From assembly GCA_026075535.2 (NCBI GenBank), contig AP026545.1, positions 7,812,001 to 7,876,000 of the forward strand: a DNA stretch of 64,000 bases, written 5' to 3'. Both the position numbers and the translations under genes were made by a program. Below the pieces are notes generated by a model. That model made no database searches, was not told the origin of the DNA, and saw only the letters and a program-made list of their open reading frames with translations. Shown piece after piece: positions 1-11,104 of the stretch; position 1 is the first letter of the stretch, and each line of letters opens with the position of its first letter. Origin of the DNA: Tricholoma matsutake. Taxonomy: Eukaryota > Basidiomycota > Agaricomycetes > Agaricales > Tricholomataceae.

Positions 1-2163
1 TAGGAACAGTACGAAATACAATGATGTCGACGTCACAAATCTGCAGATTTACGCACGATGATCCTTCTCAAGTGACAAGTTCAGTCTTGGTGTTAAGGCC
101 GTGCTGACTGCTACTGCATCAATACCAGATCCGAAATGTAACATGGATATTGTATATTGAATGCTCAGCAAAAGTAACATGGTCATCAAATCGCTACCAT
201 CTAGATATTAGTTGATGAACTCCAGAGCCACATTGAACTGCGCAGTTTTCGAAGGCAGACTGTTGATCTAGTGGATAAGCAGACTAGTGGTCATCTGCCA
301 CGCCAAATGGCAGTAGAAAGCTATGACCGGCTGTGCGATGCTAAATCACTGTGAGACTATAAAGCACGACGTAAGAATGTGCGAGAGTTAGGACTAAGTT
401 AGGTGGCGGCAAAGTGGATTCGTCTTATCGAGCGCCTGACCAATATATCTTCCAGCACCTCTGCCCATACAATATCGCACCATGGCGTTAAGGTTATTCG
501 TAAGACGTACATCCATGGCCGATAGCCGTGCAAGTAGAAGGGATGACCTCTGCCATCGAGATTGTCCTGCAGCGTTGCGTGAGGTGTGCGTATCTGGCAA
601 GCGGAGCCTCGACTTACGACTCCGAGTCGTATATCGATAACTTGAATAGAACCCTCGGTCGCGATGAACTAGTCGCCGGCTGCAGTTGCAATGCCTGAAC
701 CTACAGGTGGGTAGTCCTGAAGGTTTTTCGTTATGGCTGGGAGCGTCGATTCTCTAGAGAGGGCAGCTCTGTCAAAATATGAGCAATTACGTTGCAGATC
801 TCATCTTGCTCGCTGGCTGTACGTGAACATATCACTCTGCAGGGTCGCACGCACCCAATACGTCCCGTTCGCCGACATAGCAGCCTTTGTGTGGAAAAAC
901 ACGGAGCGGTGCTATGTAACTGCAAGCGTAACTACGGCGACGGTGCTGGGCTCGAGGAGTGTGCCATCAGCTTCGATGAGCATGAGTGAGGCGACCAAGA
1001 AGCGAATAGAGGCGAGGGACCCTGGTACATGGGCGGTACAGTAGCTAGGTGTTTGGCGTTAGTGAAAGATTGGACAAGAGAAATGAGTGGGATGTTTTGT
1101 TCGGTTTGAGTGTGAACTAGGAAAGGATCAATGGATGAATATTTAAAGTCTAAGTCGATGACAGCGGTGCACTGAGAGTAAGGGAAGGTAAAGCGGACGC
1201 ACACTTGCGTCGGGAACTGGCTCGTTTACAGGTACACCCTGGATTCCGCATGGCTAGATATGAACTGCGAGACATATGGCACACAAGTAGACAACAGAGG
1301 GACGGACTATAAAATACTTTTGGTAAGTACTTCGCTCATGTCGTGATACGTTTGGATGGCGCTCTTCGTCCTATGTTGGGAAGCCTGGGGGTGAAGATGC
1401 AGTGGGATGCGACCCGGTATATTGCGTGGAGGCTACGTCATGCTAGTCAACCAGAAATCTGAAGAGAAATAGAAACACGCAATCTATGGAGGTTTAGATC
1501 ATATACGTACGAGAAATATGATACAAGCAAGTGAGAGCCCAATTGAACGCCGTAGGCTAGGAGCTGGGAGGACATACTGCCACCATGTCGTGCCCGAGAA
1601 GTTTCCAAATGTGAAACTAGGAATAACGATACGCGTTGAAGACCAGCGGCTCATATACTCGCTTAGGTGATTGGCCCAGTATGGCACACGATTATTCCAG
1701 AGGTACCGTCATAAGTTTGTCCCATTTTGGAACTGAGGCACCGATCAGAAGTGGCAAACTTCAGAGCCTATTATGGCCCATGGGAGCCTGAGCAAGCCTG
1801 AGCACAGACGCACGAGGCCGTGCTGGTAGATTGTTATGGAGACGACTAGGCGTCGCCATTGTCAGCTTCTAATCTGGGTATTTGAGATATAATGTTTACT
1901 ATGAGCATCGGACGAGAGAAGGGCTGCCCTTGACTAAAGTAAAGTAGTAGTAGTACTGTCACTGACGGCGTTGTGAAAAATCACGTGGTATGCACACGTT
2001 GGCGGTTAAATTTAGCACCCAAACATAGCATAGCATGGTACATGTGCTGATTGATTACCTTGGCGTAGACTGCGTTCCTATCTGTTTGAGACTTCCCCCG
2101 GCATGATTTTGGCAAGGATTTCTCGTATGAGAGGGGCGCAACTGTTGCCGTTCTACCTGATGC
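1..2163. other. intergenic, no gene supported
   Basis: I find no open frame longer than about 100 codons and no exon chain that resembles a known family. Short frames on both strands around 730-1200 overlap each other and have no recognisable domain. The stretch may hold the end of a neighbouring gene's regulatory region or an unrecognised fast-evolving gene; I cannot support either. Confidence 0.5.
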
Positions 2164-2170
2164 TATATAA
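2164..2170 (+). promoter_or_regulatory. TATA box of the acid phosphatase gene
   Basis: TATATAA lies 62 bp upstream of the proposed start codon at 2226, in an AT-rich patch between GC-richer flanks. The spacing suits a short 5' UTR of about 30 nt. Inferred from position and consensus only. Confidence 0.5.
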
Positions 2171-2225
2171 ATATAAAGTGCGCTCGCAGGCTGAATAGTT
2201 CTCAGGTCGCTCTAGGTTGCCCCTC

Positions 2226-3967
2226 ATGTGGTCCTTGTCTGCTCTCTTGTTGTCTCTCCCAGTCGTCTACGCTGCTCAGGTATATCTCCATACTACTCCG
2301 TATACTGTATTGCTCACTGCTCTCTTAGGTCCCTGCATTCGTGCCACCATCTCAGGGACCACTTGTTCCATCTCCCAACTATGGAGGTAGTAGCAATGGC
2401 TCTCTTCCAAAACCCTCCGTCGTGGCTGGCAAGTCGTTCGACCGCTTCATTCAGGTATTATCTCTCCTTTTATTTTCTACGCGCCATGGAATTTCGTGTC
2501 TTAGATCTGGCTTGAAAACACGGATTATGCCACCGCGAGGAACAGTGTACGCAATTCGCAGAATGAATTGTATACCCTTAATTAACAGGTCATTGAACAG
2601 TCCACGTTCAATGCTCTTGCACAGCAAGGTGTTCTGCTAGACAGTTATTACGCCGTGACTCACCCTTCGGAGCCAAATTACGTTGCTGTCGTTGGAGGTG
2701 ATTTCTTTGGTCTGGGGTAGGTCCTTCTCCGCCTGTTCACTCCGCACATTATCGCTGACACGAACTTACAAAAGGGATGATAATCTATACAACATTCCTC
2801 AGAAGTACGCCTAGGTTTCCCCATTTCCAGACCTATACTGATGTCCGTCTGCTTATAGCATCTCCACAGTTGTCGATCTTCTGGAAGCCAAGAATATCTC
2901 GTGGGCCTCTTATCAGGAGAGCATGCCCTACGACGGGTTCCAGGGCTTCAAGTAGGTTGATACGCTCTTCAAACTTGCAATACCTTACCAATACAATCCA
3001 GTTACACCTCCAAAAACTACCTGAACACATCCGCCCCTCCATACACGTACTACGTGCGGAAGCACAATCCAACGATCATTTACGACTCAGTCGCCAATGT
3101 ACCTGCCCGTGCAGCCCTCCAACGCACCTTCAATGACTTCGCAGCCGATGTCAATGCGTCCGCCATCCCGCAATGGTCCTTCATCACCCCCAACCTTGTC
3201 AACGATGGTCACGACACCAACGTCACATTCATGTCGTCATGGCTCCAGTTCTGGCTTGTACCCCTCCTCAGTGACACGCGCTTCAACAACAACAGGACCC
3301 TCATTCTCTTGACGTTCGACGAGAACGGGACGAGTGGCGTCAACAACCAGGTCTACGCGTTGTTGATTGGTGGTGCTGTGCCGGCGAATCTGCACGGGAC
3401 CACAGACTCCACTTACTATACACATTACTCAACCCTGAGCACCGTCGAGGCCAACTGGGGACTCGGCTCTCTCGGACGCGGTGATACTAACAAGTGAGTG
3501 GCTGTCCGTCCATCTTCCTTCGATGTATGTTGCTAATAGCTCGCCTGTGCATCAGGATCATGTCCAACGTCTTCTCCTTCGTCGCCTCCGCAACCGGTTA
3601 CCAAAACAACAACCTCGCCGGTACCAGCATCCCGCTTACCAATGCTAGCGGTACATACCCCGGTCCTCTCAACGCGAACAGGTATGTTCCATTCACTGCA
3701 CCCAACATGTCTGCTGTTGGTGCAGGTGGCGGCCCGGTCTTCGCGGCGGCCAGCCTGAACAAGACTTTGACCTCTGCAAACGCACCCGCGCCCGTGAATC
3801 TCACTGCGTTGAACAAGACCGTCCCTGCGAGCGGAGCTGTGAATGCATCCCAGACGGCACCTGGCACTTCGAGTACAAGTAAGCCCTCGGGTGCACGGAA
3901 GGATGCGGTTGCGGGAGCCATTGGACTTTTAGGCGCTCTGGTTGGAAGCGTAGCTCTGCTCATGTGA
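2226..3967 (+). CDS. secreted acid phosphatase, phosphoesterase (PF04185) family
   Basis: Eight exons (2226-2279, 2329-2454, 2505-2546, 2589-2716, 2775-2804, 2859-2951, 3002-3493, 3556-3967) join in frame to 384 residues. The start gives a signal peptide (MWSLSALLLSLPVVYA). Family hallmarks in order are IWLENTDY, THPSEPNYVAVVGGD, DNLYNIPQ, NDGHD and LTFDENG, which in this family bring the metal and phosphate ligands together. The family hydrolyses phosphomonoesters outside the cell at acid pH. After residue about 320 the protein becomes Ala/Ser/Thr/Pro-rich with many N-glycosylation sequons and ends in a hydrophobic tail (GLLGALVGSVALLM) preceded by small residues, which suggests a GPI anchor at the plasma membrane or wall. 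All introns are GT-AG and about 50-60 nt. It is transcribed away from the empty region to the left and converges with the ATP synthase gene. Confidence 0.93.
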
Positions 3968-4415
3968 GAGATTCTGTCTGCCATTCTCTACCTGAAACCA
4001 TAAATTATCTTGGTCGAATTCGTTGCTGCTTGTTCAGGGAAAGATTTTGAACGTTTGAGATGTACTTACTATTACATACGAAGTTCAAGAAGGATCTGGC
4101 CATACCATTGACTGTATAGCGGAATATAGGGCTACTAAATCGCGGCAGACAAAGGTCACAGAATTCGCTGGTAAGCGCGGCTATCTAAGGCCACACTAGA
4201 TAATCGATTATCTTCTCTGTAGACAAGCGGCGCTCAGAAGTTAGCTCAGATAAGATTTATTTAAGCCCTCAAAGCTGGCGTTGGTTGCAGATGAGTAAAA
4301 TTACGTCTATGTTTGTGCCAAGCCGCCGTGTGGTATTCGAAGAATTGGTTAACAAAAGGCTTCCATAGTCAGCTCTGATGCAGACCGGAGGCAGCCTCGA
4401 TTCGCATGTCGACCC

Positions 4416-5162
4416 TCAAACCGATTCTAAAATGCGTCAGTTGTCAAGGGTACCAGAGAGCCAGCGGATATACCACATACGAGTAAGAACATTGTTCAGC
4501 TTGGTAACCCGCGACTGCACACTCAAATCAATTGTCTTGTCACCGAAATCCACAATGATACCGCCCAATACAGAGGGATTGACCTGTAATGGGGGTGAGC
4601 ATGGACAACATGATATCAGGCTCAAAATACCGACCTTGTTTGATATTTTGAGGACCTTTGCCTTCTGTCCGGCCTGTGATTGCTTGAGGGAGGCTTCGAG
4701 CCGTGCAAGAATGTCCTTTGGGAGTGATGTCGCAGAAGTGACAACAACACTCAATTCCCCTCTATACTGCGAGACCAAATCATTGAATCCTTCAATAACA
4801 CCCTCTGTTTCTCCCAGCCTCCCATTCTCCGAAAGAACCGACAAGAGATGCTTGGTGATATCCGACATCGGTTCCTTCTTCGCGGCCGTGCTTTCTATTT
4901 TTGAGAAAAGGGACGCAAGGCCTGTCGCACGCTCTTTTGAAGATAGTGTGGGGTTATTCACAAAGGCGTTGACCTCTGGGACATCTCTGATTGAATTGGA
5001 AACGGATGTAAGATCAGCGTGGACTTTGTTCAGAATCTGAGGTGATTTTGCAAGGGCGGCGCCGTAGACTGCTTTAGAATACTTGAGTGCGATGGCAGAG
5101 GCTGCACGACGGCCGAGGCCAGTGGCGGTGGCAACTGAGCGAGCAGCAGTTGAGAGCAACAT
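4416..5162 (-). CDS. ATP5: mitochondrial ATP synthase subunit 5 (OSCP)
   Basis: Three exons (5162-4635, 4583-4481, 4426-4416) encode 213 residues, essentially the usual length for fungal OSCP. The N-terminus (MLLSTAARSVATATGLGRR) is rich in Ser, Ala and Arg, as expected of a mitochondrial targeting peptide. The conserved C-terminal end is present (NPSVLGGIIVDFGDKTIDLSV, then SRVTKLNNVLTQSV). The last exon has only 11 nt; without it the frame runs into unrelated sequence, and with it the protein ends in the expected QSV. The 51-nt first intron is a multiple of three and has no stop, so retention would insert 17 residues. OSCP joins the F1 head to the peripheral stalk of the F1Fo ATP synthase. 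An ATG at 5246 is in frame upstream, but the residues it adds do not look like a presequence. Confidence 0.95.
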
Positions 5163-5430
5163 GGTGAACGACGCAATAGTAACCCGGCCGAAAATACACG
5201 AAGTACTCTTACATAATAGATCTCGTGACTTTTCGGCGGCAGACATTCCTCGTGACAGCTACTTAATTTATTGTCATGATTGACGCTTTTTTCTTTCTGT
5301 CTCAATGACTTCCATGTAGTGGTAAACAAAAATCCTGCACATCATGTGGGAGGTCTGAAGAGCCATTTAAAAAAATTACATCAAATTTGAAACCCTTTCA
5401 AACACCTTCCTGGATGGATGCAAAAATGAA

Positions 5431-5456
5431 ATAGTGCTTTAAAGCACTATATATAA
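5431..5456 (+). promoter_or_regulatory. 20-bp perfect palindrome abutting a TATA box
   Basis: Positions 5431-5450 read ATAGTGCTTTAAAGCACTAT, which is identical on both strands, and TATATAAG follows at 5449-5456. The site lies about 200 bp upstream of the HIT gene and about 270 bp upstream (on the other strand) of the ATP synthase gene, so it could serve either of the divergent genes. A dimeric regulator site is a reasonable guess; no factor can be named. Confidence 0.4.
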
Positions 5457-5657
5457 GTACATGCTCTGCTCTTTTAAATTATCTAGTATGCTTGTGGGTT
5501 GACACTGTGCAGGACAAAAATATTCTAAATCTTAAAGCTACCGTAACATGATTAGTACAGCGTACGCGTACTCTTGACCCAAGCTTTGTCATGTGACCAT
5601 TTGTGTTATTTTAAGTAGTGACATACGTCTTCAAATACATCTACAGATAGCGAAACC

Positions 5658-6361
5658 ATGAGCAATCATCTCCAGGAAAAGGGGTGAGTGAGGGCCTTGT
5701 AACTCTCCAAGTTCGAGCACTGACGATGATGAACAGTCTCTGCCTGTTTTGCGATATTATAACTGGTATACTAGCATATTCATCTTTAATCTCCTCGATG
5801 CAGCATCCCGATGCCTTTCAGGTCAACTACACTCGTTCAAGGTTCTAGAAACAGACCTGAGGTGAGCGCTCTGTGTTGGGGCAGTCTCGACTCGATCTGA
5901 TTAGATCTGCCTAATGTCAGTTACGCTTTCCTCGACAAATTTCCGATTGCAGAAGGCCACACTCAGATCATCCCCAAGTGTAATCATGCACAGATTATCT
6001 CTATCTGTCATCATTCATCGACAAGTTAACAGATCACTGCAATAGAATGGACGAACTTCCAGATGAATATCTTGCCGAGATTTTGCTGCTTGCCAAGAAG
6101 GTCGCTAAAGCTAACGGACTTCCAGAATACAATATTCTGCAAGTATGTCATCCAAAGCTATTTTTTGTTTAATTGTTAACTGTCTTCGCAAAGAACAACG
6201 GTGCAACAGCATTCCAGCATATCTTTCATGTCCACTTTCATGTAATCCCCAAGCCAAACGAGGCCGAAGGCTTAAAGCTTACAATCGAATCGTGGCCTGG
6301 TCATGAACGCACAGATGATGAGCTTGCGATAAGTTTGAAGAATATGCACGCCAAGTTATGA
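5658..6361 (+). CDS. HIT-family nucleotide hydrolase/transferase (Hnt1-like)
   Basis: Six exons (5658-5683, 5737-5765, 5822-5861, 5921-5979, 6033-6142, 6194-6361) give 143 residues. The N-terminal CLFCDII matches the zinc-ligand region of HIT proteins, followed by SFKVLETD, AFLDKFPIAEGHTQIIPK, YNILQNNGATAFQHIFHVHFHVIPK. The histidine triad HVHFHV holds the catalytic histidine. Members remove AMP from adenosine 5'-phosphoramidates or related nucleotide conjugates and act in cytosol or nucleus. Length is normal for the Hnt1/HINT branch. The gene is divergent from the ATP synthase subunit gene, about 500 bp away. The first exon is only 26 nt. The exact substrate cannot be read from sequence. Confidence 0.93.
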
Positions 6362-6597
6362 TTGCAGAGGGTGTGGCTATCCCCGTCTACTTGGGATGTA
6401 ACTGCTTCAAGTTGAAATCAGGGACTATCATCATGAAGAGAAATAGGATTGTTGGTACTTTGTAATAAACTGTGATAACATACCGAAGGCAGGAAACGTC
6501 TGGGACCATCATACATCCTTAGAGCTCGTGTCCCGGATCGTAGAAATACAACGATAGTAGGAAGCTTCAATGAATACGAAGTCCCTTATCTATCCTC

Positions 6598-8220
6598 CTA
6601 ACTGTGACTCGGGTAAAACCTAATGTCCTCCTCGTCGCATAACAACGTATTCCTTCTAAGAATCGACCACTTGTCTGACTCCACGACCTCAACTTCAAGA
6701 TCGTGAAACCAGTGCAAATGGGACATTTCACGGATCGACTCCTTGTCCAGGTATAATGTTCGCAAGGGCTTATCTCCCAGCCTGCGAAGGGAAATCAAGC
6801 TGATGAGTGCCGTCTCGGTGCGTGAAGGAGAAAGACGTCGAAGGGCCAACGATTGCATATTCGGAAAATTGGTATCTCCAAGGGCTGCAATGAGTATTTC
6901 AGGCATCGTTCCTAATAGCGTGACGTCTATGACATTCGGGAAACACTCTGAAGCCAGTCGCAAACAAGTAGCAGGGTGCCCATGATATGGTGCTAGTGTA
7001 ACTGATTTAACGGTAGCGAACTTTTCCTGCCCTGGAGTGTCTGAAGAACGAAGATCATGCAAATCCAGTGGATACAGCGGAGTAATCACCAAGCTTTCAA
7101 TGACCGGTGCCGAAATACATTGCAAGAATTCTCTTGCATTTCCTATGTCACCAGATAGCTCTAGTGAACGAAGATGAGGGAGTGTAAAATCCGCCGTCCG
7201 TTTGATAAGGAAGATATTATCATAAATGGCCAATTCCTTCAAGTGTGGACATTGTGATAACACAGCGATGAATTGTGGAAAATTCACCCTATTATGTGTC
7301 TCCAGATGAAGTGATGTTACTGATGTACTAGAGGGTAGACACCAACCAGCAACGCCACACGGAGTTAGGTGAACATGTGAGAGCATGGGAGCACCAAGAG
7401 TGAAAATGGGCTGAGGATTTGCTTCAGCGTAATTATCTGGTCTTTGCAGAAAGAACGTTTCTAGCAAAGGGGCGCTTAGGTTGCGAAAATGCTTCTGCAA
7501 CGCTTTAGACAAGGACACATAGTGAATATCTGTAAGAATAGAAATGCTGCGGCAGCGATGTATATGGGGAATAAGCATGTCGCAAAGTTGCGTGAAATGA
7601 AGTTGTTCACGAGAAACATCCCTCGTGTCTGCATGGAGAGCGGTATAAGAGTCTGATTTCTCTGGGGCAGACAACTCAGCCATGATATTCAGATAAATAG
7701 GGCATGATTTCGAACGTGTGAGAAACATATCGATCAGAGACAGATTCCATGGAGGGTAGACATCAATAGTCGTCCATAGAAGAGGCGAATTATTGATTGC
7801 GTCGTACCACGACCGTGATACGCGTGAGAGCGAGAGGGGAGATTGGAACTTGTGAGGAGCAGCCTGGAGTTTCAGCGGTCTCCGCGATAAAGGTTGCCTT
7901 AAAGTCTGGATTTCGGTGTGATGGACTTCCCAGAATATAAGACATAGAATATCCGAAGGCAAGCTCAAAATCGGAGCTTGTACATTAATAGTATCCGAGC
8001 ATTTCAGGAGAGTGTCGTTGGAAGCGGAAGTCATGACTAGTGACTCATGGCTCGGAGGATAGTGTGAGCGGCAGAAATTGGGAAGCGCAATGTACTGATA
8101 AAGCCCGAGTGCCCAAGTCTTAGGAACTCTCTGAAGCTCTCCACGCTCGTCGTGATACGAGTGCGGGCACTGAGTAAACGGTACTGATCCCCTAAAGTTA
8201 CGTAATTGTTGTATTTGCAT
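6598..8220 (-). CDS. F-box-like protein, copy A of a tandem pair
   Basis: A single uninterrupted frame encodes 540 residues. An F-box-like motif (ILSLPSDILCLIFWEV) starts near residue 78, followed by the typical basidiomycete segment SRVSRSWYDAINNSPLLWTTIDVY and then irregular leucine-rich repeats (for example LPHLRSLELSGDIGNAREFL). Such proteins act as substrate adaptors in SCF ubiquitin ligases; the family is hugely expanded in Agaricomycetes, usually without known targets. An internal Met at 8034 (MTSASNDT) is an alternative start, which would trim 62 residues that look non-conserved. The next gene to the right (8618-10141) is a close paralogue on the same strand, so the two arose by local duplication. 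Confidence 0.85.
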   Translation of the reverse strand: MQIQQLRNFRGSVPFTQCPHSYHDERGELQRVPKTWALGLYQYIALPNFCRSHYPPSHESLVMTSASNDTLLKCSDTINVQAPILSLPSDILCLIFWEVHHTEIQTLRQPLSRRPLKLQAAPHKFQSPLSLSRVSRSWYDAINNSPLLWTTIDVYPPWNLSLIDMFLTRSKSCPIYLNIMAELSAPEKSDSYTALHADTRDVSREQLHFTQLCDMLIPHIHRCRSISILTDIHYVSLSKALQKHFRNLSAPLLETFFLQRPDNYAEANPQPIFTLGAPMLSHVHLTPCGVAGWCLPSSTSVTSLHLETHNRVNFPQFIAVLSQCPHLKELAIYDNIFLIKRTADFTLPHLRSLELSGDIGNAREFLQCISAPVIESLVITPLYPLDLHDLRSSDTPGQEKFATVKSVTLAPYHGHPATCLRLASECFPNVIDVTLLGTMPEILIAALGDTNFPNMQSLALRRLSPSRTETALISLISLRRLGDKPLRTLYLDKESIREMSHLHWFHDLEVEVVESDKWSILRRNTLLCDEEDIRFYPSHS

Positions 8221-8617
8221 CTCAGGTCTCCAATTTAAACGTGCTGTAACTCACTGTCGTTTACGAAGTACTTAACAATTAACATGCAGAACTGGGGGGG
8301 GGGGGGAAGCGGGAGATTCTCGAGTGAAAGGAGTGCGAGTCTCACAACTTGAACACTACTTATTTACGTCCAAATTTGCAGGCCAATTACTGAAGGATGC
8401 AGCATTAGGGACTCGGACACCGAGGTATTACAAAGTCACCGCGAATAACGGTCCTTGCCAGTCACCGAGGTCCGCAGTGTAGTACCATGATTTGAATCTG
8501 AGCCTCACAGGCGAGCAGGTGCTATTATTCACGACGTGATAAGTTCTAGGGATATGGAACACTCACTCTAAGCAGAAAGCGTGTCATCAACATTCAAGAT
8601 GGGCTTATATACCAATT
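8221..8617. other. intergenic with a homopolymer G run
   Basis: The 400-bp spacer between the two F-box paralogues has no coding potential. A run of about 13 G begins near 8295. It may hold the promoter of the left copy and the terminator of the right copy, but no consensus site stands out. Confidence 0.5.
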
Positions 8618-10141
8618 CTACCACGGGTAAAAGAGTTCATCCTCTTTGTCACTAAACACGCTGCCCTGTCGAAGAATAGCCCACTTGTCCAATTCCACCA
8701 GCTCGATGGTTTCCTTCAGTTGCAAACCAGACATGTGTCTCATAGACTTGTTGTCCAAATATAATGTATGCAAGGGCCTGTCCTTCGAATAACGGAAGGC
8801 GACCATGTTGCAGAGGTCAGTTTCAATGGTAGAAGGAAGGTTTCGAAGCGCCAAGGATCGCATATTGGGGAAAATGATATTTCCGTCATCATCGAGGTTT
8901 GCAAGAGTATCGATCAGAGTTAAAGGGTCTCTTCCAATCAATGAGACGTCCACAACACTTGGGAAATACTCCGAAGCTAGTTGCAACGAAATTTTGATAC
9001 TATGACGAAATGGTGCTAGGGTGACTGATTTCAAGTGAGCGAATCGTTGGTGACACGAATTTTCTTCGAGTGGTCCGAGGTCTGTAATATCATATGGCGC
9101 AATTACGAGGCACTCCAGAATCGGTGCTGAGACAACTAGCAACACATCTGCCACGACATTCATTTCACCATACAGTTCAAGAGAACGAAGATGCGGGAGA
9201 AGCAAAGGTTCCATCTCTGTTTCCACCTTGAGACGACCATAGATGGCCAGCGTCTCTAAACGTGGACATTGAGATACCACAGTGAGCCACTGCGAAAAGT
9301 CGATATCTTCCGCCTCCAGATGCAGCACTGATAAATTGTGAAAGGGCAGGCGCTGGCAAAGTATGTCGGGTTGCGATAGGTGGACATAGGAGAGCATGGG
9401 AGCACCGAGGGTGAAGATGGGCTCAAGATGAGCTTCTAGGAAAATATCTGGTATCTGCAGAAAGAACCGTTCAAGCAGAGGGGCAGCCAGATTACAAAGC
9501 TGTATGTGTAACGTGTCAAACAATGAGGCAAAATGTTCATCGGTGCGAATGAAAATGCTGCGGCAGCGGGATATATGAGGAACAACGACCTGGCAAAGTT
9601 CGATAATTCCATACGTAGGGTCATAATAGTACACTGGATCCATGTGGCTGTCATTTGAGTCGTTCTCTGGAGCCTGAGGCAACTCAGCTATGATATTTAG
9701 AAAAATGGGGCACGGTTTCGAACGGGCGAGAAACATTTTAATACGAGGCAAGTTCCACGAAAGGAAGATATCGATATTTGTCCAGAGAAGAGGTGAGTTG
9801 ATGGCGGCATCGTACCACGATCGAGATACATGCGAGAGCAGAACGGGAGATTGAAAGCGAGGTGCAGGGTTTATTTTCAACGGTGCCCTGGACAAGGGTT
9901 GCCTCGATGTCCGAGATTCGTTGTTGGAGACTTCCTGGAAAAGCAGACTTAGGACGTCGACAGGCAAACGAGACACTGGAGATTGTGCGTTAATGATATT
10001 CACACAACTGAGAAGATTATTGAATGCAGAATTTATGAGAGCATGTAAACTTGAACCTGAATGATCATTCAGAGTCTGGAGGAAGTGGGGTTGCGATAAA
10101 TCTTGCGCAATCTTGGTGATGTGCTGTAGAGTAGATAGCAT
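8618..10141 (-). CDS. F-box-like protein, copy B of a tandem pair
   Basis: One uninterrupted frame of 507 residues. The F-box-like motif (VSRLPVDVLSLLFQEV) starts near residue 56, followed by SHVSRSWYDAAINSPLLWTNIDIF and leucine-rich repeats (LPHLRSLELYGEMN). The layout and many blocks match the neighbour at 6598-8220 (for example RQPLSR.PLK, FLxRSKxCPIxLNIxAELP, FTLGAPMLSxVHL). Presumed SCF adaptor; target unknown. Its start codon is only 55 bp from the start of a divergent gene at 10197, so the two probably share a promoter. No introns are needed, unlike most genes in this window. Confidence 0.87.
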   Translation of the reverse strand: MLSTLQHITKIAQDLSQPHFLQTLNDHSGSSLHALINSAFNNLLSCVNIINAQSPVSRLPVDVLSLLFQEVSNNESRTSRQPLSRAPLKINPAPRFQSPVLLSHVSRSWYDAAINSPLLWTNIDIFLSWNLPRIKMFLARSKPCPIFLNIIAELPQAPENDSNDSHMDPVYYYDPTYGIIELCQVVVPHISRCRSIFIRTDEHFASLFDTLHIQLCNLAAPLLERFFLQIPDIFLEAHLEPIFTLGAPMLSYVHLSQPDILCQRLPFHNLSVLHLEAEDIDFSQWLTVVSQCPRLETLAIYGRLKVETEMEPLLLPHLRSLELYGEMNVVADVLLVVSAPILECLVIAPYDITDLGPLEENSCHQRFAHLKSVTLAPFRHSIKISLQLASEYFPSVVDVSLIGRDPLTLIDTLANLDDDGNIIFPNMRSLALRNLPSTIETDLCNMVAFRYSKDRPLHTLYLDNKSMRHMSGLQLKETIELVELDKWAILRQGSVFSDKEDELFYPW

Positions 10142-10196
10142 TGCAACAAGCTTTCAGTTTGGCTCTGTTTAAGAAAACTTGTCTCAACACACTTCC
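10142..10196. promoter_or_regulatory. 55-bp shared promoter of two divergent genes
   Basis: Only 55 bp separates the start codon of F-box copy B (minus) from the start of the small conserved protein (plus). Any 5' UTRs must be very short or overlap the opposite gene. No TATA box is visible inside it. Confidence 0.4.
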
Positions 10197-10807
10197 ATGT
10201 CGACCCCTCAATCTGCTAGTAGTGGCTACGCATCGCCGATTCCGGTACTAACTTCAAAATCGATACCGCGAAAGGCAAAACCAACGAACGTGTTTTCAAA
10301 TGACGGCTCTTTCCTAGAACGTTTCCAGAGAATCAGAAAGGTAGGGAACATTTTGTATATCCTGAATATATCAACCACTCATATTTCGAGAAGGAAGAAG
10401 AAGATAAGAAGAAAGAGCAGGAAGCACTAGACAAGTTCTACAGTCTCTTAATTCGTTTTGGTCTTCCACTGACCTCTCTTGGCTGCAAGGAAACGCAATT
10501 TTGACAATCGCTTTGTGAGGCTCGTCTGTCTTCTATTTTGTTTGTGATGCTGATGCTGCAATATTAGAGAAACAGGGGGAAACGTCCACCACCTAATAGC
10601 ACACTCAACTCAGAGCCTGCTCTAGATGATCTCCCCGCAAAGAGGATGAAGCCAGACGGACCACCCAGTGCGTTTACCTCATATTTCTGTCCATGGCATT
10701 GTCTAAAATCTTCCTTTATCTCAGCAGACTATCAACGAGAGCTCAAGACATTCGATGGCCGTAGTCTCAAGAGCTTAGGGACAGGTGTGAGGCCTCTCGT
10801 TAAATGA
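10197..10807 (+). CDS. small basic/acidic conserved fungal protein, function unknown
   Basis: Five exons (10197-10340, 10391-10434, 10490-10514, 10568-10667, 10725-10807) give about 131 residues. Visible blocks are SFLERFQRIRKKEEEDKKK (charged helix), KKRNFDNRFRNRGKRPPP (basic, possibly nucleic-acid or nuclear), and an ending KTFDGRSLKSLGTGVRPLVK. I have seen this end pattern in small uncharacterised fungal proteins but cannot name a function. The last acceptor is a CAGCAG tandem, so splicing at 10725 or 10728 would differ by one residue. The exon chain was chosen because it restores the continuous charged helix and uses normal GT-AG sites. Confidence 0.75.
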
Positions 10808-11104
10808 CTGATACCCACCCAGTTCTTGGAACCCCAGTTAGATATCATCCGTGTGAGTCGTACCCTTTTCGAATTGTTCAGGTCGTGAACTGATGATCTC
10901 TTACCAGGTCGTATGCTTTTCATCATGTGTTGTCTGGGTCTTCTTTGTCATTCTGTACTCGAACTGTATAATAAACCGTTTCAGGTGCATGTTATATGAT
11001 TGTGAATGAAGGTGATATGGGCCCAAAACCATTGGCAATAAGCGTGATACTAATGTACAATAATCCGCTGAAAAGTAAAAACAAATGGAAGTTTACTAAG
11101 TGAT
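10808..11104. other. convergent 3' spacer
   Basis: About 300 bp between the stop of the small conserved protein and the stop of the Bbc1-like gene on the other strand. It holds AT-rich sequence typical of two converging 3' ends; no further gene seen. Confidence 0.5.

Noticed and set aside
8295..8308. G homopolymer as a quadruplex element
   Set aside because: A single G run is not a four-tract quadruplex motif and is common between fungal genes.
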